Positions 8,479 through 15,649 of a stretch of 64,000 nucleotides of DNA are shown here, piece after piece. Source of the stretch: Providencia huaxiensis (GTDB lineage: Bacteria > Pseudomonadota > Gammaproteobacteria > Enterobacterales > Enterobacteriaceae); assembly GCF_002843235.3 (NCBI RefSeq), contig NZ_CP031123.2, positions 3,472,001-3,536,000 of the forward strand, written 5' to 3'. A program made the position numbers and the translations under genes. The number at the start of each line of letters is the position of its first letter. Position 1 is the stretch's first letter. A model generated the notes under the pieces. The model worked only from the letters and a program-made list of their open reading frames with translations. It was not told the origin of the DNA and searched no databases.

Positions 8479-9831
8479 ATGCAACAGAATACCGTTCAAA
8501 TGAAACGCGTACTGACCGTGCCTGCGTTAGTTTTTTTCGGGCTGGCTTATATGGTGCCACTCGGAATTTTCACCACCTATGGACAAGTGACTGTATTAAG
8601 TGAAGGCCATCTGCCTATCGCTTATTTAATTACATTAGCTGCTGTCTTTTTCACTGCCATGAGCTATTGCCGCATGACAAGCGCACTTCCGCTTTCAGGA
8701 TCTGCTTATTCATATGTGCAAAAAACCTTTGGCGGCACACTCGGTTTTTTAGTGGGTTGGGCACAACTGCTAGATTACCTCTTTCTACCTATTATTAACT
8801 ACATTGCGATTGGGATCTTTGTTCACGAAGCGTTCCCTGATATCCCAATGTATGTGATTATTTGCAGCACAATTACAATTGTTAGCATTATGAATATTTT
8901 GGGAATTAAATTAGTTTCCTCAATGAATATGCTAATCATTTTAATGCAATTTATCTTTATTGCCGTGTTCCTATACTTGAGTTTCAAAACTTCATTTGTA
9001 TTGGATACTGATGCTTTATTAGCACCGATTACGGTCATGTCAGAACAAGTATCTGGGTTATTTGCAGGTGCTGCGGTACTCTGTTTAGCCTTCCTTGGAT
9101 TTGATGCGATCTCCACCATGGCAGAAGAAACCAAAGATGCGCGTAGTGCGTTACCCAAAGCTATCTTATACACCGTGTTTATCGCAGGTACCCTGTTTGT
9201 CGTCATCTCCTATGGTGCGCATCTGGTTTACCCAATGTGGCAGGATTTTATTCCTAATACCGATATTGCTAGCCTTGCGGTAATGAAACAAGTGGGTGGT
9301 GCGATGATGGCATCTAGCTTTATCACCGCTTATGTTATTGGTGTATTTGCCTCAGCAATGACCTCACAAGCCAGTATTGTGCGTATTTTCTATGCGATGG
9401 GCCGTGAAGGCGTGTTACCACGTTCGCTGTTTGCCTATTTGCATCCAAAACTCAACACACCGATTTACTCGATTATTTTTGTTGCGCTAGCGTCATTACT
9501 TTCATTGGTGCTTTCACTCAGTATGGTCGCCTCAATGATCAGTTTCGGGGCCTTAATTGCGTTTACTTTTGTGAATTTATCGGTCATTAAACATTTTTAT
9601 ATTGACCGTAAAGCACCGCTGGATAATACAAAAATTATCACTTGCCTGATTATGCCTTCTATTGGTGTTATCCTAACATTATGGTTATGGACAAGCCTTG
9701 ATAGCGAAGCCTTTAAAGTGGGTTTATGGTGGCTAGCCGCAGGTGCAATTTACTTGGCACTGCTGACCCATGGTTTTACTCGTCGTCCACCTGCAATCTC
9801 TGACGATGAAACTGAAATGATTATTAACTAA
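8479..9831 (+). CDS. APC-superfamily amino acid/amine permease
   Basis: About 450 residues with twelve hydrophobic spans. It begins with an APC-type first helix (VPALVFFGLAYMVPLGIFTTYG), has the conserved SGSAYSYVQKTFGG segment between spans 2 and 3, and the GFDAISTMAEETKDAR motif after span 6, typical of the cationic amino acid/polyamine branch (PuuP/YveA-like). The substrate is unknown. The frame opens 12 codons earlier, but GGGAAGG at 8464-8470 fits the ATG at 8479. The next gene is an amidohydrolase on the same strand, so uptake followed by hydrolysis of an amide- or amine-containing compound is a reasonable inference. Confidence 0.85.
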   Translation: MQQNTVQMKRVLTVPALVFFGLAYMVPLGIFTTYGQVTVLSEGHLPIAYLITLAAVFFTAMSYCRMTSALPLSGSAYSYVQKTFGGTLGFLVGWAQLLDYLFLPIINYIAIGIFVHEAFPDIPMYVIICSTITIVSIMNILGIKLVSSMNMLIILMQFIFIAVFLYLSFKTSFVLDTDALLAPITVMSEQVSGLFAGAAVLCLAFLGFDAISTMAEETKDARSALPKAILYTVFIAGTLFVVISYGAHLVYPMWQDFIPNTDIASLAVMKQVGGAMMASSFITAYVIGVFASAMTSQASIVRIFYAMGREGVLPRSLFAYLHPKLNTPIYSIIFVALASLLSLVLSLSMVASMISFGALIAFTFVNLSVIKHFYIDRKAPLDNTKIITCLIMPSIGVILTLWLWTSLDSEAFKVGLWWLAAGAIYLALLTHGFTRRPPAISDDETEMIIN

Positions 9832-9855
9832 GCATTTCAAGTCTTATAAATGATT

Positions 9856-9889
9856 ACGGGGGAGCACTTGCCTTCCCCGTTGTTTTTTT
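9856..9889 (+). terminator. Intrinsic terminator between permease and amidohydrolase
   Basis: A nine-base stem (ACGGGGGAG / CTTCCCCGT, one G-U pair) with a seven-base loop is followed by TG and seven T residues. A second small hairpin (GGTGC/GCACC) follows at 9896-9912. The hydrolase may be read only by readthrough or from its own promoter. Confidence 0.75.
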
Positions 9890-9932
9890 AGCTCTGGTGC
9901 CACCAAAGCACCACTGATACAGACGGTTTACA

Positions 9933-11651
9933 ATGAATAATCAATTAGCTGACGTTATTTATTTTAACGGTTATATATATACTGCGGATGATAAAAATCG
10001 CGTTGTCGATGCGGTTGCTGTTCGTGATGGTTACATTCTTGCCACAGGCACCTCTGATGAACTTCATCAGTATGTTGGCCCTGAAACAGAGAGTATCGAT
10101 CTCGAAGGCAAAATGATGATGCCTGGCATCATTGATGGTCATATGCACCCTTTTTGGGGCGGTATTCAACTCTTCGGTTGTCATTTAAATTATGAATCGT
10201 TAACTATCGACCAAATTTTAGCGCGTGTACAAGATCACCTCGATAAAGACCCTCGTACAGGGGAAAATGATTGGCTCAAAGTCACAGCATGGCTACGCCA
10301 AGGTATGATCCCTGCGGGTGTTGATATGTACCGTGAAGATATGGACAAGCTCAATACAAAACGCCCTGTCGTATTATTTTCAAATGACTGCCATACATTG
10401 CTCGCAAATAGCCGTGCACTCGAATTATTTGGTATCACCAAAGATACGCCTGAGCCACCCGATGGTAAGATTGGTAAATACGAGAATGGCGAGTTGAACG
10501 GTATCCTTGAAGACGCGCCAGCTATGCGTGCTGCCGATAGCATTCCTTCAATTCGTGACGACCAAGCTATTGAAGTTGCTGAATTAGTACAGAAAGTACT
10601 TAATCAGCAAGGTGTGACTATGGTGATGGATGCCCGCGTTTCAGAACAACAGCTTGAAGCCTTTTCTCAATTACAGCAACGTGGCGACTTGACGATCCGC
10701 TTCCAAGCAGCTCGTGAAATTACCCCAGATGAAACACCTGATGTTGCCTCAGTAGCAGCAGCTGTGGATAAAGCCGTTGCATTTGCCAAAAAATGGCACC
10801 AAGCCGATTGGATACCAACCCCAGGTATTGGCTTAAATAATATTAAAATGTTTGTTGATGGTGTCATGCAATTTCCAACGATGACAGCGTCGTTATTGCA
10901 GCCATACCGCATCAATCAGGGCACGGATGACGCGCCAAATTGGGTAGAAACCGATAACTACGGTGATTTGTATTTCACGGCTGAGATTCTTGATGAATTA
11001 ATGGAAAAAATTGCCGCAGCGGGCTATGACCCTCACTTGCATACTGTAGGTGAAGGCGCCGTTTCCATCGTTTTAGATGCGATAGAAAAAATGCGAGCTG
11101 CACACCCAGAAAAAGATATTCGCCCAGGACTCGCTCACAATGAATTAGTCCATGCCGATGACTATGCACGTTTTGCGCGTTTGAAAACCATCGCTTGCTT
11201 ATCTTTCCAGTGGGCCGCTCCAACGCCAGAACTCGCCGCTTTTGAGAAAAAAATGCTCGGTGATGAACGTTTTGAGCAACTTGAACCCATCGCTAAATTT
11301 GTTGACGCGGGCGCGGTTGTTGCATTTGGTAGTGACTGGCCAATCGATGATTTCGACGAGTGGTATGACTTAAAAGTGGCAGCAACACGCCGTGGCCGTG
11401 ATATTAATGGCCAAAAAGCACCGAGGCTGGATAATGACCGAGACTTAACGGTAATTGAAGTTTTGCGCTCTGCTACGATAGACTCCGCTTATGCACAACA
11501 CCGTGAAGATGTACTTGGCTCATTAGAAGCTGGAAAATTTGCAGATATGATCGTGCTAGATCGTAATGTATTTGAGATCCCAGCTGATGATATTGAGAAT
11601 GTAAAAGTATTACGCACAATTATTGGCGGAAAAACTGTACATATTGCTTAA
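9933..11651 (+). CDS. Metal-dependent amidohydrolase, YtcJ-like (Amidohydro_3)
   Basis: A 572-residue member of the amidohydrolase superfamily. The N-terminal beta-sandwich is followed by the metal-binding DGHMHPFWGG (HxH near residue 70). Later come HLHTVGEGAV (near 367) and FGSDWPIDDF (near 465), with a C-terminal ADMIVLDRN return to the beta domain. Relatives include YtcJ-like proteins and N-substituted formamide deformylases; substrate cannot be read from sequence. There is no signal peptide, so it is cytoplasmic. It follows the permease after an intrinsic terminator. Its ribosome site is weak. Confidence 0.85.
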   Translation: MNNQLADVIYFNGYIYTADDKNRVVDAVAVRDGYILATGTSDELHQYVGPETESIDLEGKMMMPGIIDGHMHPFWGGIQLFGCHLNYESLTIDQILARVQDHLDKDPRTGENDWLKVTAWLRQGMIPAGVDMYREDMDKLNTKRPVVLFSNDCHTLLANSRALELFGITKDTPEPPDGKIGKYENGELNGILEDAPAMRAADSIPSIRDDQAIEVAELVQKVLNQQGVTMVMDARVSEQQLEAFSQLQQRGDLTIRFQAAREITPDETPDVASVAAAVDKAVAFAKKWHQADWIPTPGIGLNNIKMFVDGVMQFPTMTASLLQPYRINQGTDDAPNWVETDNYGDLYFTAEILDELMEKIAAAGYDPHLHTVGEGAVSIVLDAIEKMRAAHPEKDIRPGLAHNELVHADDYARFARLKTIACLSFQWAAPTPELAAFEKKMLGDERFEQLEPIAKFVDAGAVVAFGSDWPIDDFDEWYDLKVAATRRGRDINGQKAPRLDNDRDLTVIEVLRSATIDSAYAQHREDVLGSLEAGKFADMIVLDRNVFEIPADDIENVKVLRTIIGGKTVHIA

Positions 11652-11682
11652 TAATTTAATTATTCAAATAATTAATTAAATA

Positions 11683-11720
11683 AACACCCCAAAGATTAAA
11701 TAATATCTTGGGGTGTTTTT
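11683..11720 (+). terminator. Terminator of the amidohydrolase gene
   Basis: AACACCCCAAAGAT pairs with ATCTTGGGGTGTT (one bulge) around a short AT loop and runs into TTTTT. It is a strong Rho-independent terminator 31 bases after the stop codon. Confidence 0.85.
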
Positions 11721-11769
11721 AATTGGGCACTTAATTCCAAACCTTAATACTCACAATTAAATCGGGAAA

Positions 11770-11795
11770 TTACGAGGGAATAAATTCCCTCGTAA
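11770..11795 (-). terminator. Terminator of the hok mRNA
   Basis: A perfect twelve-base inverted repeat (TTACGAGGGAAT / ATTCCCTCGTAA, two-base centre) lies seven bases after the hok stop codon and is followed on the minus strand by TTTCCC. It probably forms the 3' end of hok mRNA. Confidence 0.65.
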
Positions 11796-11802
11796 AGCAA
11801 CA

Positions 11803-11946
11803 TTACTCTTCGTAAGAAAACGTTGTTTGAACAACTGTATTTCCATGACTAATGACAATTAGACAAAGTCTGTCTCGCATTAGTACTGAAATACTAAACA
11901 CGGTAATACACGCTGAAACAAACGCAATCACTGCGAACTTGCTCAT
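11803..11946 (-). CDS. hok: Hok/Gef-family membrane toxin
   Basis: A 47-residue toxin. An N-terminal membrane segment (about residues 4-22) is followed by the family signature MRDRLC, then a G-N-T-x-V stretch and a C-terminal aromatic-Tyr-Glu end equivalent to the usual LAYES. Hok proteins insert in the inner membrane and collapse its potential; translation is normally blocked by the antisense RNA Sok. The ribosome site AAGGGA lies just before the ATG. The tail after the Cys is more hydrophobic than in plasmid Hok. The family call rests on the motif plus the surrounding sok and leader structures, which all match the hok/sok layout. Confidence 0.85.
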   Translation of the reverse strand: MSKFAVIAFVSACITVFSISVLMRDRLCLIVISHGNTVVQTTFSYEE

Positions 11947-11951
11947 TTCCC

Positions 11952-11980
11952 TTGACCTCTTAATGGTTAAGAGGCACAAT
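11952..11980 (+). promoter_or_regulatory. Promoter of the antisense RNA Sok
   Basis: TTGACC at 11952-11957 and CACAAT at 11975-11980 are separated by 17 bases on the strand opposite hok. The expected start is near 11987. Confidence 0.65.
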
Positions 11981-11986
11981 CCTAAC

Positions 11987-12037
11987 TGTCGGGTTAGGTT
12001 TGGGCCTCGTTGGTTAATAATAACTAACGGGGCTTTT
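11987..12037 (+). ncRNA. sok: Sok-type antisense RNA (antitoxin)
   Basis: A predicted RNA of about 50 nt, the usual Sok size. It starts after the promoter above and ends at a 13-bp hairpin (12004-12016 with 12021-12033, two G-U pairs, ATAA loop) followed by TTTT. The hairpin region, read on the hok strand, has the GCCCCGT...TTAACCA...CGAGGC form seen in E. coli hokC/sokC. It is complementary to the hok mRNA leader and so would block translation of hok. Another small hairpin, CCTAAC/GTTAGG, lies at 11981-11997. Confidence 0.75.
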
Positions 12038-12101
12038 CCATTTCTAATCCAAATATTTTATCCAACTTAATATGCTTGAACCAGAAAGGCTCAAGCACCC
12101 G

Positions 12102-12375
12102 CAAAAATAATAACAAACTTTTATATTTCACTCACGCTTAATTCCATTAAAATAAATAAAAATATAAATCTAATCATCTAATTATTTATTTGAAAATTAT
12201 TAAATAAAATATCATTAATAGATTTAAATTATTTGTTTCTATATTGTTTTTATATATTAACTTCAGAAAAAGACTAAAAATCCGCAATTTTAAAAATTGC
12301 GCTTGCAAAAGAAAAAAGTTACCGTTAGTATCCGCAACGTTTTCTATTCATCTACTAACTGCAAGGAGGTTTACC
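12102..12375 (+). promoter_or_regulatory. Upstream region and leader of the rtcB-prfH operon
   Basis: Very AT-rich. A palindromic operator-like repeat CGCAATTTT/AAAATTGCG lies at 12283-12301. GTTAGTA at 12324-12330 is complementary to TACTAAC at 12353-12359, which sits directly before the leader ORF ribosome site. No sigma-54 promoter of the E. coli rtcBA kind is apparent. Confidence 0.45.
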
Positions 12376-12420
12376 ATGACAACAACTAATCAAACTCTTT
12401 GCGGGCACACTCAGAAATAA
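12376..12420 (+). CDS. 14-residue leader peptide upstream of rtcB
   Basis: A minimal ORF (ATG to TAA, peptide MTTTNQTLCGHTQK) preceded by AAGGAGGT at 12363-12370, an eight-base perfect complement to the 16S anti-Shine-Dalgarno, five bases before the ATG. It ends 81 bases before rtcB. GCGGGCA inside the ORF (12401-12407) can pair with TGCCTGC (12454-12460), so a ribosome translating the ORF would change folding upstream of rtcB. The peptide is not one I recognise; a cis-acting leader is more likely than a functional protein. Confidence 0.55.
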   Translation: MTTTNQTLCGHTQK

Positions 12421-12501
12421 CCACTCTCGTTAGTTAATCTATTTTCTTAATTTTGCCTGCTAATTCACCTTATTTTTCAATTAAAAATGAGTTAATAGCT
12501 T

Positions 12502-13635
12502 ATGGGCAATACCTTACATACTGTGGATCAGCAAGTTAGCTATATCGCCACAGGATCTACATGGATTGAAAGTAAAGCAATCCAACAATTACAAACAACT
12601 GCAAGCTTACCTGATATGGTATCTGTTGTCGGCATGCCTGATCTTCATCCAGGTCGAGGATACCCGATTGGCGCGGCATTTTTCTCTACCAAGCGCTTTT
12701 ATCCCGCGTTAGTTGGCAATGACATCGGCTGCGGAATGGCGCTGTTCCAAACTGATCTTAAAAAATCGAAAGTTAACCTCGATAAGCTCGAAAAACAACT
12801 TTCTGAGATGCCAGATCATGCGCCTTTATCATGGCTTGAAGAGCATGTTCCAAATAACATGCAATCACATGATTTTATGTCATCATTAAGTTCTATTGGC
12901 GGTGGAAATCATTTTGCTGAATTTCAATCTGTTGACGAAATATTAAATACAGAATTATTCAGTATGAGTGGCTTAGATAAACAACAATTACTGTTATTAG
13001 TTCACAGTGGCTCTCGTGGTTTAGGCCAATCAATCCTTCGCCAGCATGTAGAAAGTCATAGCCATAATGGGCTTATAGACAGTACTCAAGATGCAAAAGA
13101 TTATCTGGAAGCACATCAGAATGCCTTGAATTTTGCCCAGCTAAATCGTCAGATGATCGGTTTACGTATGCTGCAGCAAGTTAAATCTAAGGGTAAACGC
13201 ATACTCGACCTCAATCATAACCTAGTTGAAGCTTGTAAAATTAATGGTATTGATGGATGGATACACCGAAAAGGCGCCACACCATCAGATCGCGGGCTAG
13301 TCGTTATCCCAGGTTCTCGAGGTGATTACAGTTATCTGGTTTCCCCACAGCCGAATGAAGTTTGTCTGAATTCTCTTGCTCACGGCGCTGGGCGTAAATG
13401 GATGCGAACTGAGTGTAAAGGGCGTTTATCGCATAAATATACACCAATTCAATTATCAAGAACGGCTCTAGGTAGTCGTGTTATCTGTGCAAACAAACAA
13501 TTGATTTACGAAGAAGCACCACAATCTTATAAATCTATTGATACTGTCATTGAAAGTATGGTGAATATTGGTGTCATTCAAGTGGTTGCACGCCTTAGAC
13601 CCATCATCACATACAAAACCAGTGGAGAATGTTAA
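12502..13635 (+). CDS. rtcB: RtcB-family RNA ligase, PrfH-coupled type (RtcB2)
   Basis: A 377-residue RtcB-family protein that joins RNA 2',3'-cyclic phosphate ends to 5'-OH ends using GTP and Mn2+. Visible motifs: [10 protein letters not shown] (metal Cys near residue 79), [12 protein letters not shown] (near 135), HSGSRG (near 170), [12 protein letters not shown] (near 272), and LAHGAGR, whose His is guanylylated in RtcB. It is shorter than canonical RtcB (408). The stop overlaps the prfH start by one base, the hallmark of the PrfH-coupled branch, reported to repair damaged 16S rRNA. The ribosome site is very weak, in contrast with the leader ORF upstream. Confidence 0.9.
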   Translation: MGNTLHTVDQQVSYIATGSTWIESKAIQQLQTTASLPDMVSVVGMPDLHPGRGYPIGAAFFSTKRFYPALVGNDIGCGMALFQTDLKKSKVNLDKLEKQLSEMPDHAPLSWLEEHVPNNMQSHDFMSSLSSIGGGNHFAEFQSVDEILNTELFSMSGLDKQQLLLLVHSGSRGLGQSILRQHVESHSHNGLIDSTQDAKDYLEAHQNALNFAQLNRQMIGLRMLQQVKSKGKRILDLNHNLVEACKINGIDGWIHRKGATPSDRGLVVIPGSRGDYSYLVSPQPNEVCLNSLAHGAGRKWMRTECKGRLSHKYTPIQLSRTALGSRVICANKQLIYEEAPQSYKSIDTVIESMVNIGVIQVVARLRPIITYKTSGEC

Positions 13636-14246
13636 TGATCTTATTACAATTCTCCTCAGCTCAAGGGCCGGAAGAGTGCTGTATTGCTGTCGAAAAGGCT
13701 CTTGCCTGCTTTCTGCAAGAGGCTAAAAAATATCATGTCACTTATGATGTCTTAGAGTCTTTTCCATCTAAAAAAGGGCTGAGGTCTGCCCTAGTTTGCT
13801 TAGAGGGTGCAGGTGCTGAACCTTTAGCAAGCAATTGGTGTGGTACGATCCAGTGGCAATGCCAAAGCCCTATTCGGCCACGGCATAAACGAAAAAACTG
13901 GTTCTTAAGTGTAACTCAATTTTCCCCTGTTCAACCTATCGAAGAAAGTGAAATTGAATTTGAGTTTACCAAAGCGCAAGGGGCTGGGGGGCAGCATGTT
14001 AATAAAACGTCCTCTGCGGTTAGAGCGAAGCATGTAGCCACGGGGATCACTGTCAAAGTGCAATCTGAGCGTAGCCAACACGCTAACAAAAAGCTCGCAA
14101 AACAATTAATACAATGGAAACTGAATGAGCACCAGTCACAACAACTTAATGATCTGGATAAACAACGCCATCATTCTCATTATCAAATAGAAAGAGGAAA
14201 CGCAGTAATTACTTTTTTAGGAAATGAATTCAAGCGATTGATGTAA
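13635..14246 (+). CDS. prfH: Peptide chain release factor homolog PrfH
   Basis: A 203-residue class-I release-factor relative keeping the peptidyl-hydrolysis loop G-A-G-G-Q-H-V-N-K (near residue 118) but lacking the codon-recognition domain. It starts [12 protein letters not shown], as in other PrfH proteins. The ATG at 13635 overlaps the rtcB stop (TAATG) and has GGAG at 13624-13627; the in-frame ATG at 13629 is too close to that site. PrfH is thought to release nascent chains from ribosomes with damaged decoding centres so that RtcB2 can reseal the rRNA. Confidence 0.92.
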   Translation: MILLQFSSAQGPEECCIAVEKALACFLQEAKKYHVTYDVLESFPSKKGLRSALVCLEGAGAEPLASNWCGTIQWQCQSPIRPRHKRKNWFLSVTQFSPVQPIEESEIEFEFTKAQGAGGQHVNKTSSAVRAKHVATGITVKVQSERSQHANKKLAKQLIQWKLNEHQSQQLNDLDKQRHHSHYQIERGNAVITFLGNEFKRLM

Positions 14247-14251
14247 AATTA

Positions 14252-14276
14252 GTGCCACCTCTTATTAGGGTGGCAC
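14252..14276 (+). terminator. Terminator-like hairpin after prfH
   Basis: An eight-base perfect stem (GTGCCACC / GGTGGCAC) six bases after the prfH stop. The following ATAATTTA is only weakly T-rich. Confidence 0.6.
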
Positions 14277-14329
14277 ATAATTTAATGCAATATTAGAGAA
14301 TATTTAATTATTCGAATTCTAAAATAAAC

Positions 14330-14599
14330 CTATTTAAAATCATAAAAAATCGAACTATTCAATTTAGATGAATAACCGCCTACTTCAATCACTGATAAAT
14401 AGTCTTTTTGCGCTGGGAAATGATTTACATTTTGAATTAATGATGACATATCATTATTAGAATTAACTATCACAGTATCGCCTATATTTTTCTCACTTAA
14501 TTCCTTCAATGCTTTTTCTAATTGGCGCTCATACTCTATAACGCTAACACCTTGTTGGGATTGTTTAGAACCATAACCAAATTTATCAGTATCGTTCAT
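14330..14599 (-). CDS. Hypothetical 89-residue protein
   Basis: Not recognised. It is hydrophilic, with Ser, Asn and Gln enriched, a charged probable helix near residues 21-40 (E-Y-E-R-Q-L-E-K-A-L-K-E-L), and a beta-prone C-terminal half. There is no signal peptide or membrane span. A strong ribosome site (AAAGGAG, eight bases before the ATG) supports real translation. It lies downstream of and on the same strand as the oxygenase gene, 214 bases apart, in low-GC DNA unlike the flanking core genes, suggesting acquisition. Confidence 0.6.
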   Translation of the reverse strand: MNDTDKFGYGSKQSQQGVSVIEYERQLEKALKELSEKNIGDTVIVNSNNDMSSLIQNVNHFPAQKDYLSVIEVGGYSSKLNSSIFYDFK

Positions 14600-14777
14600 T
14601 TATAAACTCCTTTTATATAATTGATTAACAGAATAGAAAATACAGTCAATAATTGAATATTAAAACACTAAGACTCGAATAACTTTAATATCAAGAAAAA
14701 CAAAAAATCAAATTAATATATTGAAACCGCTGTTATAAAATTTGTTGTATGTATAAATAATGAGAATACTTCTATCA

Positions 14778-14796
14778 GCCACCTCAGTCAGAGGTG
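14778..14796 (-). terminator. Hairpin downstream of the oxygenase gene
   Basis: A seven-base perfect stem (CCACCTC / GAGGTGG) with a five-base loop, 17 bases after the stop. There is no T run; it may act as a terminator or a 3' stabiliser. Confidence 0.45.
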
Positions 14797-14813
14797 GTAA
14801 TAGCCTGAACGGA

Positions 14814-15398
14814 TTAGAGTATTTTTTCTGTTAAAAACCAACCAGCAATGCTTTCTCGTTTTTGTTGAGTCGGTAACACTTCATGTGGAAATTCTTCAGA
14901 CATGAAAAAAATCATTCGGCCAGCCCGAGGTTCTAGTTCAAACAGTTGATTGTTTTCTTTGTCGTAGACAACAAGTTCACCGCCATCTCCTGTTTGCCAT
15001 GTTTCATTCATATATAAAACAGTAGTCACCTTACGACGCCCTTGTCCTCTTGGGTTATCAAGATGCTTTTTATAAAATCCACCATTAGGATAACGGCAGA
15101 AATGCGTTTCAAAATCACGTAGCCCTAGATAAAGCTGGCAGTTCAACTCTTGCCTTATCTGTTCCATTTTATCGAGATAATGGGTGATAGGCGCCCCCAT
15201 TTCAGGCTCTAACCAAATAGTTTGATCAGCGCGAACAGCTTTATTACCTTGTAATGAATCTCTATGCCCAATACGTGCATCTTGCAATGTGTTTGGTATG
15301 CATTGTTTTATCGTTTTAATATCTGACAAGGTCAGAAAATCGTTCCACACATACCAACCTTGTGAGGAAAGTGAATCAATGAGTTTATTGATAGACAT
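14814..15398 (-). CDS. 2OG-Fe(II) oxygenase, prolyl-hydroxylase (PHD/SM-20) type
   Basis: A 194-residue double-stranded beta-helix dioxygenase. The iron triad reads His and Asp in KKHLDN (near residue 112) and a distal His in FPHEV (near 172); the 2-oxoglutarate Arg is in RESIAGWF (near 182). The segment G-x-G-R-R-K-V-T-T-V-L-Y-M-N and D-G-G-E-L are typical of bacterial prolyl hydroxylases related to PHD2, one of which modifies elongation factor Tu in Pseudomonas. The substrate here is inferred only as a protein prolyl residue. It starts with ATG and has no signal peptide. Confidence 0.8.
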   Translation of the reverse strand: MSINKLIDSLSSQGWYVWNDFLTLSDIKTIKQCIPNTLQDARIGHRDSLQGNKAVRADQTIWLEPEMGAPITHYLDKMEQIRQELNCQLYLGLRDFETHFCRYPNGGFYKKHLDNPRGQGRRKVTTVLYMNETWQTGDGGELVVYDKENNQLFELEPRAGRMIFFMSEEFPHEVLPTQQKRESIAGWFLTEKIL

Positions 15399-15597
15399 GA
15401 TGAATATAAGAATGGTTATTAGGTAAGATTTTATACTTTATTGTCGGAAAAAATTAAAATAAAAAACGTGAATCTTGATGATTCAACAACTATATCGATA
15501 ATTAATCCTAAAAGTAGGCGTTCTAAATGCAGGCTTTCGAGTGAAATCTACTATATTGATACTAAATGAATTCCCCCCTCGATAGGATATTAATTAA

Positions 15598-15626
15598 GGG
15601 GCCTCGCGGTAACCAGTGAGCCCCCC
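15598..15626 (-). terminator. GC-rich hairpin between the coiled-coil and oxygenase genes
   Basis: On the minus strand GGGGCTC(a)CTGG pairs with CC(g)CGAG(g)CCCC with small bulges and is followed by TTAATTAAT. It stands out in AT-rich surroundings and lies about 25 bases after the coiled-coil gene, so it probably terminates that transcript. Confidence 0.5.
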
Positions 15627-15649
15627 AACCAATTAGCAAGATGATATCT

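Larger units (their letters stand above)
11947..12101 (-). promoter_or_regulatory. hok mRNA leader with 5' tac-like hairpin
   Basis: The upstream end holds GCTTGA/TCAAGC (12074-12096), placed like the 5' stem of known hok mRNAs, which begin with a G-rich GCTTGAGGC hairpin. The mRNA probably starts near 12101. A palindromic CCTCTTAA/TTAAGAGG at 11956-11974 lies just before the hok ribosome site and could sequester it. No convincing mok frame could be assigned. Confidence 0.55.

Noticed and set aside
11852..12070. Plus-strand 72-codon ORF
   Set aside because: It is antisense to hok and runs through Sok and its terminator; no ribosome site and no recognisable product.
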